NCBI RefSeq assembly: GCF_035953295.1
Contig: NZ_CP108370.1
Span: 992,001-1,056,000, forward strand
DNA: 64,000 nt
Direction: 5' to 3'
Origin: Streptomyces sp. NBC_01335
Lineage (GTDB): Bacteria; Actinomycetota; Actinomycetes; Streptomycetales; Streptomycetaceae
In this document: positions 1 to 8,312 of the stretch, piece after piece
Layout of the letters: each line of letters opens with the position of its first letter
How positions within the stretch are numbered: position 1 is the stretch's first letter
The notes under the pieces: generated by a model
Database searches by the model: none
The model's input: the letters and a program-made list of their open reading frames with translations, nothing else
Told to the model about the DNA's origin: nothing
Translations under genes and position numbers: made by a program

Positions 1-186
1 CCGGAGACGGCGGACTCCCCGAGCGCGGCGCACGAGGAGATCCGGGCCCTGTGGGAGCGACTGCGGGAGATGCGCGCGCAGATGAGGGCCGATCTGGCTG
101 CCTCCCGGTCGCAATCCGGTCGTCGGCGGGGTGAAGCCGAGGAATCCGGGGTGGCACCCTCGAATGATCGGCATAGTGAGGAGTGA
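1..186 (+). CDS. C-terminal end of an unidentified upstream protein (partial)
   Basis: An open frame enters from the left edge and stops with TGA at 184-186, giving 61 residues. The visible part is charged and helical, with a heptad-like stretch of Leu, Arg and Glu, then a polar tail that ends in Glu-Glu. It ends 49 nt before the CHAT gene and has the same orientation, so it may be the preceding member of the same gene set. No family can be assigned from the tail alone. Confidence 0.5.
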   Translation, partial: PETADSPSAAHEEIRALWERLREMRAQMRADLAASRSQSGRRRGEAEESGVAPSNDRHSEE

Positions 187-235
187 CCCACGTCCGCTGG
201 GGCTGTGGAGGGCCGCTGGGCCCGGAGAGGCGGGG

Positions 236-3200
236 ATGCCGGTGAACCGGGAGGAGAGCGGCGGTGTCCGGGGCCTGCGTGCCTGGGCCTTCGACGCCGG
301 CGAGCGGGTGAAGCGGCAGCTCCCGGGCATGGGAGGTGGCGCGCTGCCGCCCCGGGCCCACGGCGCCGTGGTGGCCGAACTCGAACAGCTCGCGGGGCTG
401 CTGGACCACGACGACAGCCTGCGGGGCGCGGTGACCGTCTGGCTGGCAGGAGCGCTGACCCTGCGGCACGCGGACGGGGACGCGGGCCGGGCCGAAGGGC
501 TGTTGAGAGAGGTCAGGGACCGGGCGACGCCGCTGGGAGCGGTGTTGGGCGAGGAGGACCGGCGGTGGGCCGCGCTGTTCCTGATGGGCCTTCTCTCTCC
601 GGTCCAGCCACAGCCAGGGGCGTTCGGTTCGGCGCCCGACCTCTCCGGCTATCTCGACCGGATCGGTCGGGTGGGCCCCGCCGGAATGATCGCCACGGCC
701 ACGGAGATCGGCGCGCTGATGACCGAAGTGGTGGAACTGCCCCTGCCGCCGGAGACGATCGGCTCATTGCGTCAGGCACAGGCGCTCTTCACGTCTCCCT
801 CGGCGCAAGGGCTCTCCGACCTGGTGAAGGGCATGATGCCTCCGGGGGCGGAAGGTTCCCCCTTCGAAGCCCAGGTGCAGCAGATGATGGAGCGGATGCT
901 CAGCGCCATGGCGGCAGGGGGCCGGGGCCCGGCAGCGGCAGCGCAGGACCAGGGACCGGCAGCGTCAGCGCAGCCGCCACCGCAGTCGCGGCCAGAGCCA
1001 CGGGCACCAGCACAGCCGCAGCCCGGTGTGCGGCCGGACCCGGAGCCTGACCCGGAAGCTGACCCGGAGCCTGACCCGGAGCCGGGGCCGGGACGACCGC
1101 GCCTCCCGGGATTCCCGTTCACCCCGGAGGAGTTCCGGAACTCGGTCGCCGTCCTGGACGCCGTCCACGGAGTGACCGGCGGGCTTGATCCGGTCCTGCG
1201 CAGCGGGAAAGCCGCGGAGCTCAACGCCTCCCTCGCAAGGCTCCGTTCGGCGCAGGACCTGCCGGTACCGGGCACGTGGGACACAGCCCCGGGCCTGGAA
1301 TCGATCAGGGCACTCCTCCACGGACTGAGTCCCGCCGTGGGCGGCACCCACCAGGACCAGTCGACGGGCCGCGCCCATCTGGACAAGGTCGTCCGGCACC
1401 TGGAGGGCCTGGGGGGATCGCTGCCACCGGGGATGGGCGACCCGGCTGTTCTGGCCGCGGCGATACGGATCGGCTCCGGCGCGAGGGAGGCCAGGGAGAC
1501 CGGGGACGTCTCAGCGCTGGGCGAACTCCTGAAGGAGGCCGAGGCGCTGGCGGCCGCTGTTCCCGAGGACGACCCGCTCAGGTTCGCGGTCGACGGTGCG
1601 CTCGGCGGGGTTCTCGGCGCGCTCGGTGTCGTGACCCTGGACAGGGAGACGCTGCTGCGGGCCCTCCCCCACATCGAGCTCGGGACCGTCCGCCTCCAGG
1701 AGAGCGCCGCGCCGTTCGCCGGTGCCGTGCCCGTGCCGTCGGTGGGGAGCATCGAGATGCTCCGGGCGGCTCTCAGCGGCGACAAGGACGTTCCGGTGCC
1801 CGATCTCCCTCCTCCTGCGCCGGACGCCTCGATGGAGGAGCGGTACAGCTACGCGCTCTCCCTGGGCATGCGTTTCGACCACACCGGCGATCCGGTGGTA
1901 CTGGACGCCTGTATCGAGGAGTTCGAACGGCTTCGGGCCGGCATCCGGGACGGCATGGGACCGCGGTTCGCCGCCGACGCGCTGTGGCACCTGGCCGAGA
2001 TGTACCACCTGCGCCGCCTTCGCACGAGGGACATGCCCGACCGGGCGGCGGAGACGCGCACTGTGGAAGCCGCCGAGGAGGCGCTTGCCTCGCTCGCGGC
2101 CGACGTACTTCTCCAGACAGGGGCCGAACACGGGCTGCTGGCCGCCCGCACCGGGGCGAGAAGAGGCGTCAGGGCCGCCCGGATGGCTGCGTCGTACGGC
2201 AGGCTGCACGAGGCGGTGGCCGCCCTGGAGGTCGGCAGGGCCCTGGTCCTGCAGGCTGCCTCCACCGCGTCGGCCGTGCCCGACCTGCTGGAGGCAGCCG
2301 GACGCCACGACCTCGCCGAGGCATGGCGGACGGCCGGCCGGAGCAGCGGCGCCGACGACGACGGGGCAGAGGTGCCCGGGCTGCTGTCGAGCACGCTGCG
2401 GCGCGAAGCCCTCGACACCCTGGGCTACCGCCGGGGAGTCCTCCTGAACACGCCCACGGTGAGCGAGCTCGCGGACGGGCTCGCCGATGCGGGTGCGGAC
2501 GTACTCCTCTATCTGGTGGCGGGTGACAGTGAGGGCCCGGGCCTGGTCATCCTGGTGGGACCGGAAGCCGGAGTCGGGGCTGGAGCCCTGCACGAGCTCC
2601 TCGACGTCGAGGACGGGCCTCTTTCCCGGTACGTCGAGGCGGCGGCGGCACGCGATCGCAGCCGGACCGGGGCCGCCGCGCAGGCGTGGGAGGCGGCCCT
2701 GGAGGAGTTGTGCGACTGGGCGGCGCAGGAGCTGGGTCCGGTCCTGAACGGCGTCGAGGAGCGTCTGGCGAGGACGGGCGGAGAGCGGGAGGGCCGACCG
2801 CTCCGCGTCGTACTGGTGCCTTGCGGGCGCCTGGGGATCGTCCCGTGGCACGCCGCGAGGCTCCCGGCCGAGGCGGCTCACGACCGGCTCTGCCAGGCCG
2901 CGGTCGTCAGCTACGCTGCGTCGGCCGGCCAGTTCCTGCGGGCGGCACGCCGCGCGAGGCGGGATCCGGCCGCCGTCCCCGTACTGCTGGCCGATCCGAC
3001 GATGACTCTGTCGTACGCCGATACCGAGGTCACCACTCTGCGGGACGCCTTCTACCCGGATGCCCGGCTGTGCGGCGCGCTCTACGACCAGAAGGTGCCA
3101 CCGGGAACACCCGACGCGGTCCTGGGGTTCCTCGGCGACGGCACCTCGCTGCTGCACATCGTCTCGCACGGGGAGGCGGGCACCCGCCCCACGGTCTCGG

Positions 3201-3679
3201 CCCTGCACCTCGTGGCCGAGGACGCGTGCACGCCGGCCCCGTTGACGGTGACCCGGCTGCTCGACCACGAGGAGCGACAGGACGACACCGACGGTCCGTT
3301 GGTCGTACTGAGTGCCTGTCAGACCGACCTGAGCGCACGGGATCACGACGAGGCGCTGACTCTCACCACGGCGTTCCTCGCCGCGGGCGCGCGGGACGTC
3401 GTGGGATCGCGCTGGCTGGCCCAGGACAGCGCGTCGGCGCTCCTGATGGCCGTTTTCCACCACTACCTGACCGTTGACGGGCTCAGCCCCGTCGACGCCT
3501 TGAGAGCGGCCCAGTTGTGGATGCTCGACCCCCTGCGCGAGAACCCGGGATCCCTCCGGGGCGATCTGCTCCGGGAGATGGGACAGCCGGGACTGGAACG
3601 GACCGCGCTCTGGGCCGCCTTCATCCATCAGGGGCATCCAGGCGCGGACACGGCGGACCGAGGAGAGGGAACCGTATGA
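236..3679 (+). CDS. CHAT-domain caspase-like protease (probable effector)
   Basis: This is an 1147-residue protein. The long N-terminal part is helical and repeat-like (TPR-like in character), broken by a Pro/Glu/Asp linker at about residues 225-292. The C-terminal part carries the two hallmarks of the CHAT clan of cysteine peptidases: His978 in the motif HIVSHGE and Cys1028 in LSACQTD. CHAT proteins are caspase/separase relatives that act as effectors in bacterial immune and conflict systems. I chose the ATG at 236 because GGAGAGG lies just upstream. A GTG at 131 is also in frame but overlaps the preceding gene. The stop overlaps the next start as ATGA, so the antitoxin-like gene is translationally coupled. 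The family is clear; the substrate is unknown. Confidence 0.88.
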   Translation: MPVNREESGGVRGLRAWAFDAGERVKRQLPGMGGGALPPRAHGAVVAELEQLAGLLDHDDSLRGAVTVWLAGALTLRHADGDAGRAEGLLREVRDRATPLGAVLGEEDRRWAALFLMGLLSPVQPQPGAFGSAPDLSGYLDRIGRVGPAGMIATATEIGALMTEVVELPLPPETIGSLRQAQALFTSPSAQGLSDLVKGMMPPGAEGSPFEAQVQQMMERMLSAMAAGGRGPAAAAQDQGPAASAQPPPQSRPEPRAPAQPQPGVRPDPEPDPEADPEPDPEPGPGRPRLPGFPFTPEEFRNSVAVLDAVHGVTGGLDPVLRSGKAAELNASLARLRSAQDLPVPGTWDTAPGLESIRALLHGLSPAVGGTHQDQSTGRAHLDKVVRHLEGLGGSLPPGMGDPAVLAAAIRIGSGAREARETGDVSALGELLKEAEALAAAVPEDDPLRFAVDGALGGVLGALGVVTLDRETLLRALPHIELGTVRLQESAAPFAGAVPVPSVGSIEMLRAALSGDKDVPVPDLPPPAPDASMEERYSYALSLGMRFDHTGDPVVLDACIEEFERLRAGIRDGMGPRFAADALWHLAEMYHLRRLRTRDMPDRAAETRTVEAAEEALASLAADVLLQTGAEHGLLAARTGARRGVRAARMAASYGRLHEAVAALEVGRALVLQAASTASAVPDLLEAAGRHDLAEAWRTAGRSSGADDDGAEVPGLLSSTLRREALDTLGYRRGVLLNTPTVSELADGLADAGADVLLYLVAGDSEGPGLVILVGPEAGVGAGALHELLDVEDGPLSRYVEAAAARDRSRTGAAAQAWEAALEELCDWAAQELGPVLNGVEERLARTGGEREGRPLRVVLVPCGRLGIVPWHAARLPAEAAHDRLCQAAVVSYAASAGQFLRAARRARRDPAAVPVLLADPTMTLSYADTEVTTLRDAFYPDARLCGALYDQKVPPGTPDAVLGFLGDGTSLLHIVSHGEAGTRPTVSALHLVAEDACTPAPLTVTRLLDHEERQDDTDGPLVVLSACQTDLSARDHDEALTLTTAFLAAGARDVVGSRWLAQDSASALLMAVFHHYLTVDGLSPVDALRAAQLWMLDPLRENPGSLRGDLLREMGQPGLERTALWAAFIHQGHPGADTADRGEGTV
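1039..1086 (+). repeat. 12-bp tandem repeat coding for a Pro/Asp/Glu linker
   Basis: Four units of the pattern cccggagcctga (the second and fourth slightly changed) encode the repeated Asp-Pro-Glu-Pro/Ala linker of the CHAT protein. A similar acidic Pro-rich linker occurs in the next gene at about 3990-4070. Confidence 0.8.
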
Positions 3680-4446
3680 ACGAGGACGGCCGCGGGCCAT
3701 CGGCGGAGCCGCTGCTCGCCCTGATAGGGGAGCACCGGGCATCCATCCGCGAGGCGTTGGACGACACCCAGTACGCCCTGCTGCTCACCCGTCTCGGCGA
3801 GCTCGCCGAGGCACCACCGGAAGAGACCATGGCGGTCCGCAGGGGCATCCGGGGCGTCGAACTGGCCTTGCGTCCACTGCCGTTCACGCATCCGTTGCGC
3901 GCCGCACTGGACAGGGTGCGGCTGGTCGCAGCACCTCCCGGGCCGGAGACCGTGTCGGAGGCGCTGCGGCTGGTCAACCTGTTCGCGGACCCGGAACCCG
4001 AACCGGGCCCGGAGCCCCGCCCGCGCCCGGAGCCCGGCGCGGAGCTTGATCCGGCCCCAGCACCCGGTCCGCTGCCGCGTGCGGCATCCGGATCGGTCTT
4101 CGCCGGGGATCACGCGCCCGATCCGCTGCTCGGGGAACCGGCCCTCTCGGCGGCCGAGGCGAGAGCCCGTTGCGGCGGTGCGCCACCACCCGAACTGATC
4201 AGACTGCTGGACCCGCCGAACGGCGACCGCTACCCGGAGTTCCAGTTCCCCCGGGGCAGTGGCACCCCCCACGAGGTCGTGCTCACGGTCAACCGGCTGC
4301 TTCTGGCGGACATCGATCCCCGCGGCGCCGCGTCGTGGTGGCTGGGCAGCAACACCTGGCTCGGCGGATCGCCCGCGTCTCTCCTGGGACGGCTGCCCGA
4401 CCAAGAGCTCGTGGGTGCGGCCGTCGCCCTCGTGGAGGGAGAGTGA
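3676..4446 (+). CDS. Xre/MbcA/ParS-type antitoxin-like protein, partner of the RES toxin
   Basis: This is a 256-residue protein. Its C-terminal region from about residue 185 starts with RYPEFQF and continues through NRLLL, DPRGAASWWL, NTWLGGSPASLL. That is the pattern of the toxin-binding domain of MbcA/ParS/Xre antitoxins, which pair with RES toxins. The N-terminal half is helical and is joined by an acidic Pro-rich linker (about residues 105-132). I see no convincing DNA-binding HTH where classical Xre antitoxins have one. The start ATG overlaps the CHAT stop by 4 nt, with GGAGAGGG upstream, and the RES gene follows immediately. Inference: it masks the RES active site, and the extra N-terminal half links it to CHAT or to the downstream system. 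Confidence 0.75.
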   Translation: MNEDGRGPSAEPLLALIGEHRASIREALDDTQYALLLTRLGELAEAPPEETMAVRRGIRGVELALRPLPFTHPLRAALDRVRLVAAPPGPETVSEALRLVNLFADPEPEPGPEPRPRPEPGAELDPAPAPGPLPRAASGSVFAGDHAPDPLLGEPALSAAEARARCGGAPPPELIRLLDPPNGDRYPEFQFPRGSGTPHEVVLTVNRLLLADIDPRGAASWWLGSNTWLGGSPASLLGRLPDQELVGAAVALVEGE

Positions 4447-4448
4447 CG

Positions 4449-5132
4449 ATGACTTATTCCGCGCCCCTGATCAGGTTCTTCCCCATGGCCCAGGGTGAAC
4501 TGCACCCCAACCACAAGGTGATTCCGGCAGGCACGGAGCTGTGGCGGGTGCACAAGTCCAAGTACGGACCCGGTCAGTTCAATCCGACTCTCGCGGACCT
4601 GCACTTCGGGGGAGGCCGCTTCGACGGCACTCTGCTGGACCCGTACCACAGCCTGTACGTGGCCGACAACGCCCTGACGGCGCTCGCGGAGAGCGTGCTG
4701 CGCTCCGTCCCCTGGAACGGGGAGAGGCGGGTGATCCCCTACGCCACCGTGCACGGCAGGTCGCTGAGCGTGCTGCGCACCACGTGCGATCTGCGGGTGG
4801 TCTCGCTCATCAAGGAGGTGGATCTGGCCGCGGTCCGCCGGACCGCCGACCTCCTGGACGACGAGAGGAGTTACGCGAAGGCGAGGCGCTGGTCGAGCGA
4901 GATCCGCGCTCACGCGCCAGACGCCGTGGGGCTGGTGTGGCAGTCCCGCCGCAACCGGCCCGAGGACGCCATCGTGCTCTTCCACGACCGCTTCGACGAC
5001 TGCCACTGCAAGGCCCTGGAGGTACTGGAGGGGCAGGGCATCACGGACCTCGGCTCCCCGGCCGGCCTCAAGGAGGTGAACCGGATCCTGGATCCGTTGT
5101 GGGCGGAAGTGTCGCAGCCCGAGGGGTGGTGA
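4449..5132 (+). CDS. RES-domain toxin (predicted NAD+-degrading enzyme)
   Basis: This is a 227-residue protein. The conserved order of the RES family is visible: an early ELWRVH (the Arg), then FGGGRFDGT, then YHSLYVADNALTALAES with the Glu-Ser, and later GLVWQSRRN. RES toxins such as MbcT and ParT have an ADP-ribosyltransferase-like fold and deplete NAD+ or modify targets with it. The ATG at 4449 is 10 nt after GGAGG; a GTG at 4443 is also possible and would overlap the antitoxin stop. The gene directly after an MbcA/ParS-like antitoxin gives the standard antitoxin-toxin order. The macro-domain gene that follows fits ADP-ribose chemistry. The family is strongly supported; activity is inferred. 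Confidence 0.83.
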   Translation: MTYSAPLIRFFPMAQGELHPNHKVIPAGTELWRVHKSKYGPGQFNPTLADLHFGGGRFDGTLLDPYHSLYVADNALTALAESVLRSVPWNGERRVIPYATVHGRSLSVLRTTCDLRVVSLIKEVDLAAVRRTADLLDDERSYAKARRWSSEIRAHAPDAVGLVWQSRRNRPEDAIVLFHDRFDDCHCKALEVLEGQGITDLGSPAGLKEVNRILDPLWAEVSQPEGW

Positions 5133-5205
5133 GGCGTGGCCGGACATCGTCCCGGGCGCCCGGGCGCTGCTTGTCAGCCCGGGAAGGTGGTGCCAACGTG
5201 AGCGC

Positions 5206-6318
5206 ATGGCATCACCTGTTCCCGATTACGCCACGCTCCTCGCCGAGTTGAAGGACGTCAGGCTCGCGGGTCTGACCCGGCTGAGGGGACGCGCGCTGCC
5301 CGTGCTCGAAGCGGCTGCGGCGGCGGTCTCGTCCGACGGAGCGCGGGCGACGGGGGCACTCACGGAGGTACTGCTGCGGAGCGCGGTGGCCCGCCTGGAC
5401 GCGGGGACACTGCGCACCGCGGCCGAGTACACCCTGGGGCTGGCCCAGGGCACCCGGGACTGGCCGGCCTCCTCCCGCCGGGCCAGAGCGGCCTCGGTCT
5501 ACGGAGTGAGCGTCGAACGGTTCCGCAAGGAACAGGAGGTGATGGTTCTCGGCCAGGTCGCCGAGCACATCCTGCTGCTGGTGTCCGACCGGGCGGGAGT
5601 CGAGGGCTCCGGCACCGCTGGGGACAACGGCGCCGCGGGCACCCATCGGTCCGTGGAGGTCCGGACAGGCGGCCGGCCGGTCGTGCTCTCCGTGCACGTG
5701 CATCCCGTGGACCTGCTGCGTGACGTGGACGTGGTCGTCTCCCCGTCCAACGTCTACCTGGCGCTGCCCGAGGAGTACAAGTCGTCGGTCGCCGCGTCAC
5801 TGCGCAGGGCGGCCGCCCAGCACGGCGTGACGGGGGAGATCCTGGCCGACCCGCTGTCGGCGGAGCTGCGTACGTGGGCGGAGCAGCAGGGCACTTCGGG
5901 CCGTGCCGTGCGGCCGGGCACCGTGGTGGCCACCGGGGCGGGGGCGTTGGCCGAACAGGGAGTGCGGCGCATCTACCACGCGGCAATCGCCGTGCCCCGG
6001 GCCGGTACCAACGACTACGACGTGCTGGCGGCCGACGTCACCCGGGCCGTGGCCCGCGCCATGCGGATGCTCGATGACGAACACCGGCGCCACACGCCAC
6101 CGTTGCGGTCGGTGTGCTTCCCGCTGCTCGGTTCGGGCCGCGGCGGGCTGTCGTACGAGGACAGTCTGGGAGCCGTCTGGGCGGCGGTGGAGGCGGAATT
6201 GGCGCGCGGGGCGGACTGGGACGTGCACTTCGTGGTGCGCACGCCCGAGGCGGCGGCTCTGGTCGAGGGCATCGCCGCCGGAATCCGCCCGGCGTACGAC
6301 CGGAGACCGACCGGTTGA
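5206..6318 (+). CDS. Macro-domain protein with helical N-terminal domain
   Basis: This is a 370-residue protein. Residues 1 to about 125 are helical, rich in Leu, Arg and Ala. From about residue 145 it matches a macro domain: VDVVVSPSNVYLALPEEYK at the position of the ADP-ribose-binding loop, then PGTVVATGAGAL, VRRIYHAAIA and FPLLGSGRGGLS (second phosphate loop). Macro domains bind or hydrolyse ADP-ribose and its derivatives. The Asn of SPSNVYL suits ligand binding. It lies 73 nt after the RES gene, so the two can be read as maker and reader or eraser of an ADP-ribose signal. I chose the ATG at 5206 because it is the first in-frame start that leaves no overlap; the ribosome site is weak. Confidence 0.8.
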   Translation: MASPVPDYATLLAELKDVRLAGLTRLRGRALPVLEAAAAAVSSDGARATGALTEVLLRSAVARLDAGTLRTAAEYTLGLAQGTRDWPASSRRARAASVYGVSVERFRKEQEVMVLGQVAEHILLLVSDRAGVEGSGTAGDNGAAGTHRSVEVRTGGRPVVLSVHVHPVDLLRDVDVVVSPSNVYLALPEEYKSSVAASLRRAAAQHGVTGEILADPLSAELRTWAEQQGTSGRAVRPGTVVATGAGALAEQGVRRIYHAAIAVPRAGTNDYDVLAADVTRAVARAMRMLDDEHRRHTPPLRSVCFPLLGSGRGGLSYEDSLGAVWAAVEAELARGADWDVHFVVRTPEAAALVEGIAAGIRPAYDRRPTG

Positions 6319-6495
6319 CCCGGTGCAATGGAAGTACGCCGGTGCCCGAGGGGCACGGGCGACGCTCAAGCGGTACAGGGAGACCTTGATGTGGCTAATC
6401 CCAGCCGACACGGCTGCGGTTGCGGTTGCGGTAAACGTGCTTGCCGGGCCTCGCGGCGGGGTGGACCCCGGCGGTCGCGGCACCGGCGTGGGCGC

Positions 6496-6732
6496 ATGAG
6501 CCGCGGGATGGAGAAGTGGGGCCACGGGGCCGTCGGCCGGGTCGTCACCTGGCCGGCACCGGACGCGTACGTCATGGTCGAGGGGGTCCTGCTGCGGATG
6601 TCGATGGACGCACCGGGGATGGCGCCGGGCGCGGAGGTCGTCGTGCGCCACGACCCCGAACGGAATCGGCTCCGCGCCCACGCGGCGACGGCGGGCCGCC
6701 CGGACCGGGGCGGGGCGTGCGGCGATGAGTGA
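6496..6732 (+). CDS. Small basic protein, uncharacterised
   Basis: From the ATG at 6496 this encodes 78 residues with a probable beta-rich core (GRVVTWPAPDAYVMVEGVLL, then AEVVVRHDPE). Its stop lies inside the start of the VWA gene (8-nt overlap), so it is coupled to the operon. A GTG at 6391 with AGGGAG seven bases upstream would add 35 residues with a Cys-rich run (CGCGCGKRAC), but codon use there is poor for this genome. The 177 bases from 6319 to 6495 hold no other convincing gene. Function unknown. Confidence 0.5.
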   Translation: MSRGMEKWGHGAVGRVVTWPAPDAYVMVEGVLLRMSMDAPGMAPGAEVVVRHDPERNRLRAHAATAGRPDRGGACGDE

Positions 6733-7495
6733 GCCCGGCTTCGGACTGGCCGAGGGCTACGACGAGCGGCAGCCCGTGGTCCTGCTCCTCGACACTTCGG
6801 CGTCCATGGGACGCCCGGCCGAGAACCCCCGGATACGCGAGCTCAGCGAGGCACTGACCGGCTGGTTCGAAGGAATCCGGAGGGAGCCGAGGCTGAGGGC
6901 GCGGGTGGAGGTGTGCCTGATCACCTTCGACTCCCGGGTGCGGGTCTACGACCCGGACCGGAAGCGACTGGTCCCCGTCGGTGAAGCCCCGCCGGACCGG
7001 CTGTTCGTGCCGGTGGACGAGGTGCGCCCACCGCGACTGGAGGCGTTCGGGCTCACCCGGATGACAGAGGCCGTCGAGACCGGGCTCGATCTGGCCCGGG
7101 AGCGCTACAGGACGCTCCAGGGACGGCACGTCCAGGTGCGCAGGCCGTTCCTGTGGGTACTGACGGACGGGGCGCCGAGCGACGGCGACGGGGAGCCGAT
7201 GGCGCCGGCCGCCCTGGCCGGTACGGCACAGAGGGTGCGCCGGGGCGAGGAACGGGGCGAATGCGTGCTCCAGGCGATCGGGGTACGCGGTGCCGATCTG
7301 GAGCTGCTGGAGGTCCTGGCCCCCCGGGGGGCCTTCATGCTCGAGGACATGACTTTCGAGCAGATCCTCGACATTCTCTTCAAGAGCTCCGACGCGTCGG
7401 GCCCGCTCCAGGCCGTCGACGAGATCCAGAGCCAGACGGACCAGCTCGTGCAGTGGCAACGACGCCTGCGGCAGCTTGAGGACAGGCACCGGTGA
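6725..7495 (+). CDS. VWA-domain protein with intact MIDAS
   Basis: This is a 256-residue protein, almost all of it one von Willebrand factor A domain. The metal-ion-dependent adhesion site is present: DTSAS starting at Asp23, a mid-domain Thr in FGLTRMTEA, and the late Asp in LTDGAPS. The last 35 residues are a helical, Gln-rich tail. Stand-alone VWA proteins beside AAA+ ATPases usually act as adaptors between the ATPase and its clients. The start overlaps the preceding small gene, and the end overlaps the PP2C gene as GTGA. Resemblance is to TerY/VWA proteins of tellurite-type and MoxR-type systems. Confidence 0.87.
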   Translation: MSEPGFGLAEGYDERQPVVLLLDTSASMGRPAENPRIRELSEALTGWFEGIRREPRLRARVEVCLITFDSRVRVYDPDRKRLVPVGEAPPDRLFVPVDEVRPPRLEAFGLTRMTEAVETGLDLARERYRTLQGRHVQVRRPFLWVLTDGAPSDGDGEPMAPAALAGTAQRVRRGEERGECVLQAIGVRGADLELLEVLAPRGAFMLEDMTFEQILDILFKSSDASGPLQAVDEIQSQTDQLVQWQRRLRQLEDRHR

Positions 7496-8310
7496 TCGTG
7501 GCGGGGGCCGTCGTCCAGGGCACCGCGCACCTGGCCCGGGGCCAGGGCTGCCAGGACGCCTTCAGGGCGGTCGACCTGGGCGCGTCGGCGGTGCTGGCGG
7601 TCGCGGACGGCGCCGGCGGCCAGGAGCGCAGCGCGCTCGGCGCGCACATCGCCGTGGACGCGGCCTGCCGCGCCCTGGCGGAGGACATACCGGATGCCGG
7701 GGACGGTCCGGAGGTCTGGACAGAGTGGACGGCCAAGGCCGGCGCCAGGGTGATGAGGGACTACCGGCGGTCCGTGCAGGGCGTGTTGTCGGCGGACGGG
7801 CCGGGCGCGCCGGAGGGGGCCCGCGCCCTCGCCGCCACGCTGGCCGCGGCGGTCGTACGGCCGCCCTGGGTGGCCTTCCTCGCGGTCGGCGACTGCTTCG
7901 GGACGTTACTCACCCGCGGGCCCGTCGGCCCGGGTCCGGTTCGCGAGGCACGAGACCGGTGCCACCTGGTCCTGCCGCCGCCCTCTCCCGGCGCGGCGGA
8001 GACGGTCTTCCTCTCTTCGCCCGGGGCTGGTCTGCGGATCCGGTCGTTCGTGGTCTGGGAACCGCAGCTGAGCGGTGTCGTGCTCGCCACCGACGGCTGT
8101 GTCCCCCTCACCCTCGACCATCCCTCCGTACGTCGGCTGCCGCCCGAGGCAGGGCCCTTGCCCTCCGAACGGTTCTTCTGCGGGCTGGCGGCGACGTTGC
8201 GCGCCAACGGCGGTGACGCCGCGCCCCTGCACGCACTGCTCTCCGGACCGGAGGCGGCACGGTCCGGCGACGACCTGACCGTGCTGTGCGCCCTGACGGA
8301 AGGCGGGTGA
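7492..8310 (+). CDS. PP2C-family Ser/Thr phosphatase; carries a TTA codon
   Basis: This is a 272-residue protein with the PP2C metal-binding pattern: QDAF near the N terminus, AVADGAGG with Asp39, AVGDC in the middle, LATDG, and GDDLTVL at the end. It probably removes phosphate placed by the kinase encoded next. The GTG start overlaps the VWA stop by 4 nt, and the stop overlaps the kinase start region. Codon 139 (7906-7908) is TTA, a codon very rare in Streptomyces that needs the bldA tRNA, so translation may depend on developmental state. Confidence 0.87.
   Translation: MIVAGAVVQGTAHLARGQGCQDAFRAVDLGASAVLAVADGAGGQERSALGAHIAVDAACRALAEDIPDAGDGPEVWTEWTAKAGARVMRDYRRSVQGVLSADGPGAPEGARALAATLAAAVVRPPWVAFLAVGDCFGTLLTRGPVGPGPVREARDRCHLVLPPPSPGAAETVFLSSPGAGLRIRSFVVWEPQLSGVVLATDGCVPLTLDHPSVRRLPPEAGPLPSERFFCGLAATLRANGGDAAPLHALLSGPEAARSGDDLTVLCALTEGG
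7906..7908 (+). promoter_or_regulatory. TTA leucine codon in the PP2C gene (possible bldA control point)
   Basis: In-frame TTA encodes the first Leu of GTLLTRG. In Streptomyces only the bldA-encoded tRNA reads this codon efficiently, which limits translation mainly to late growth and differentiation. Confidence 0.7.
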
Positions 8311-8312
8311 CG

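Noticed and set aside
1511..3742. Long open frame of 743 codons on the minus strand opposite the CHAT gene
   Set aside because: It is a shadow caused by high GC; codon use is poor and there is no recognisable domain, while the plus strand has clear CHAT motifs.
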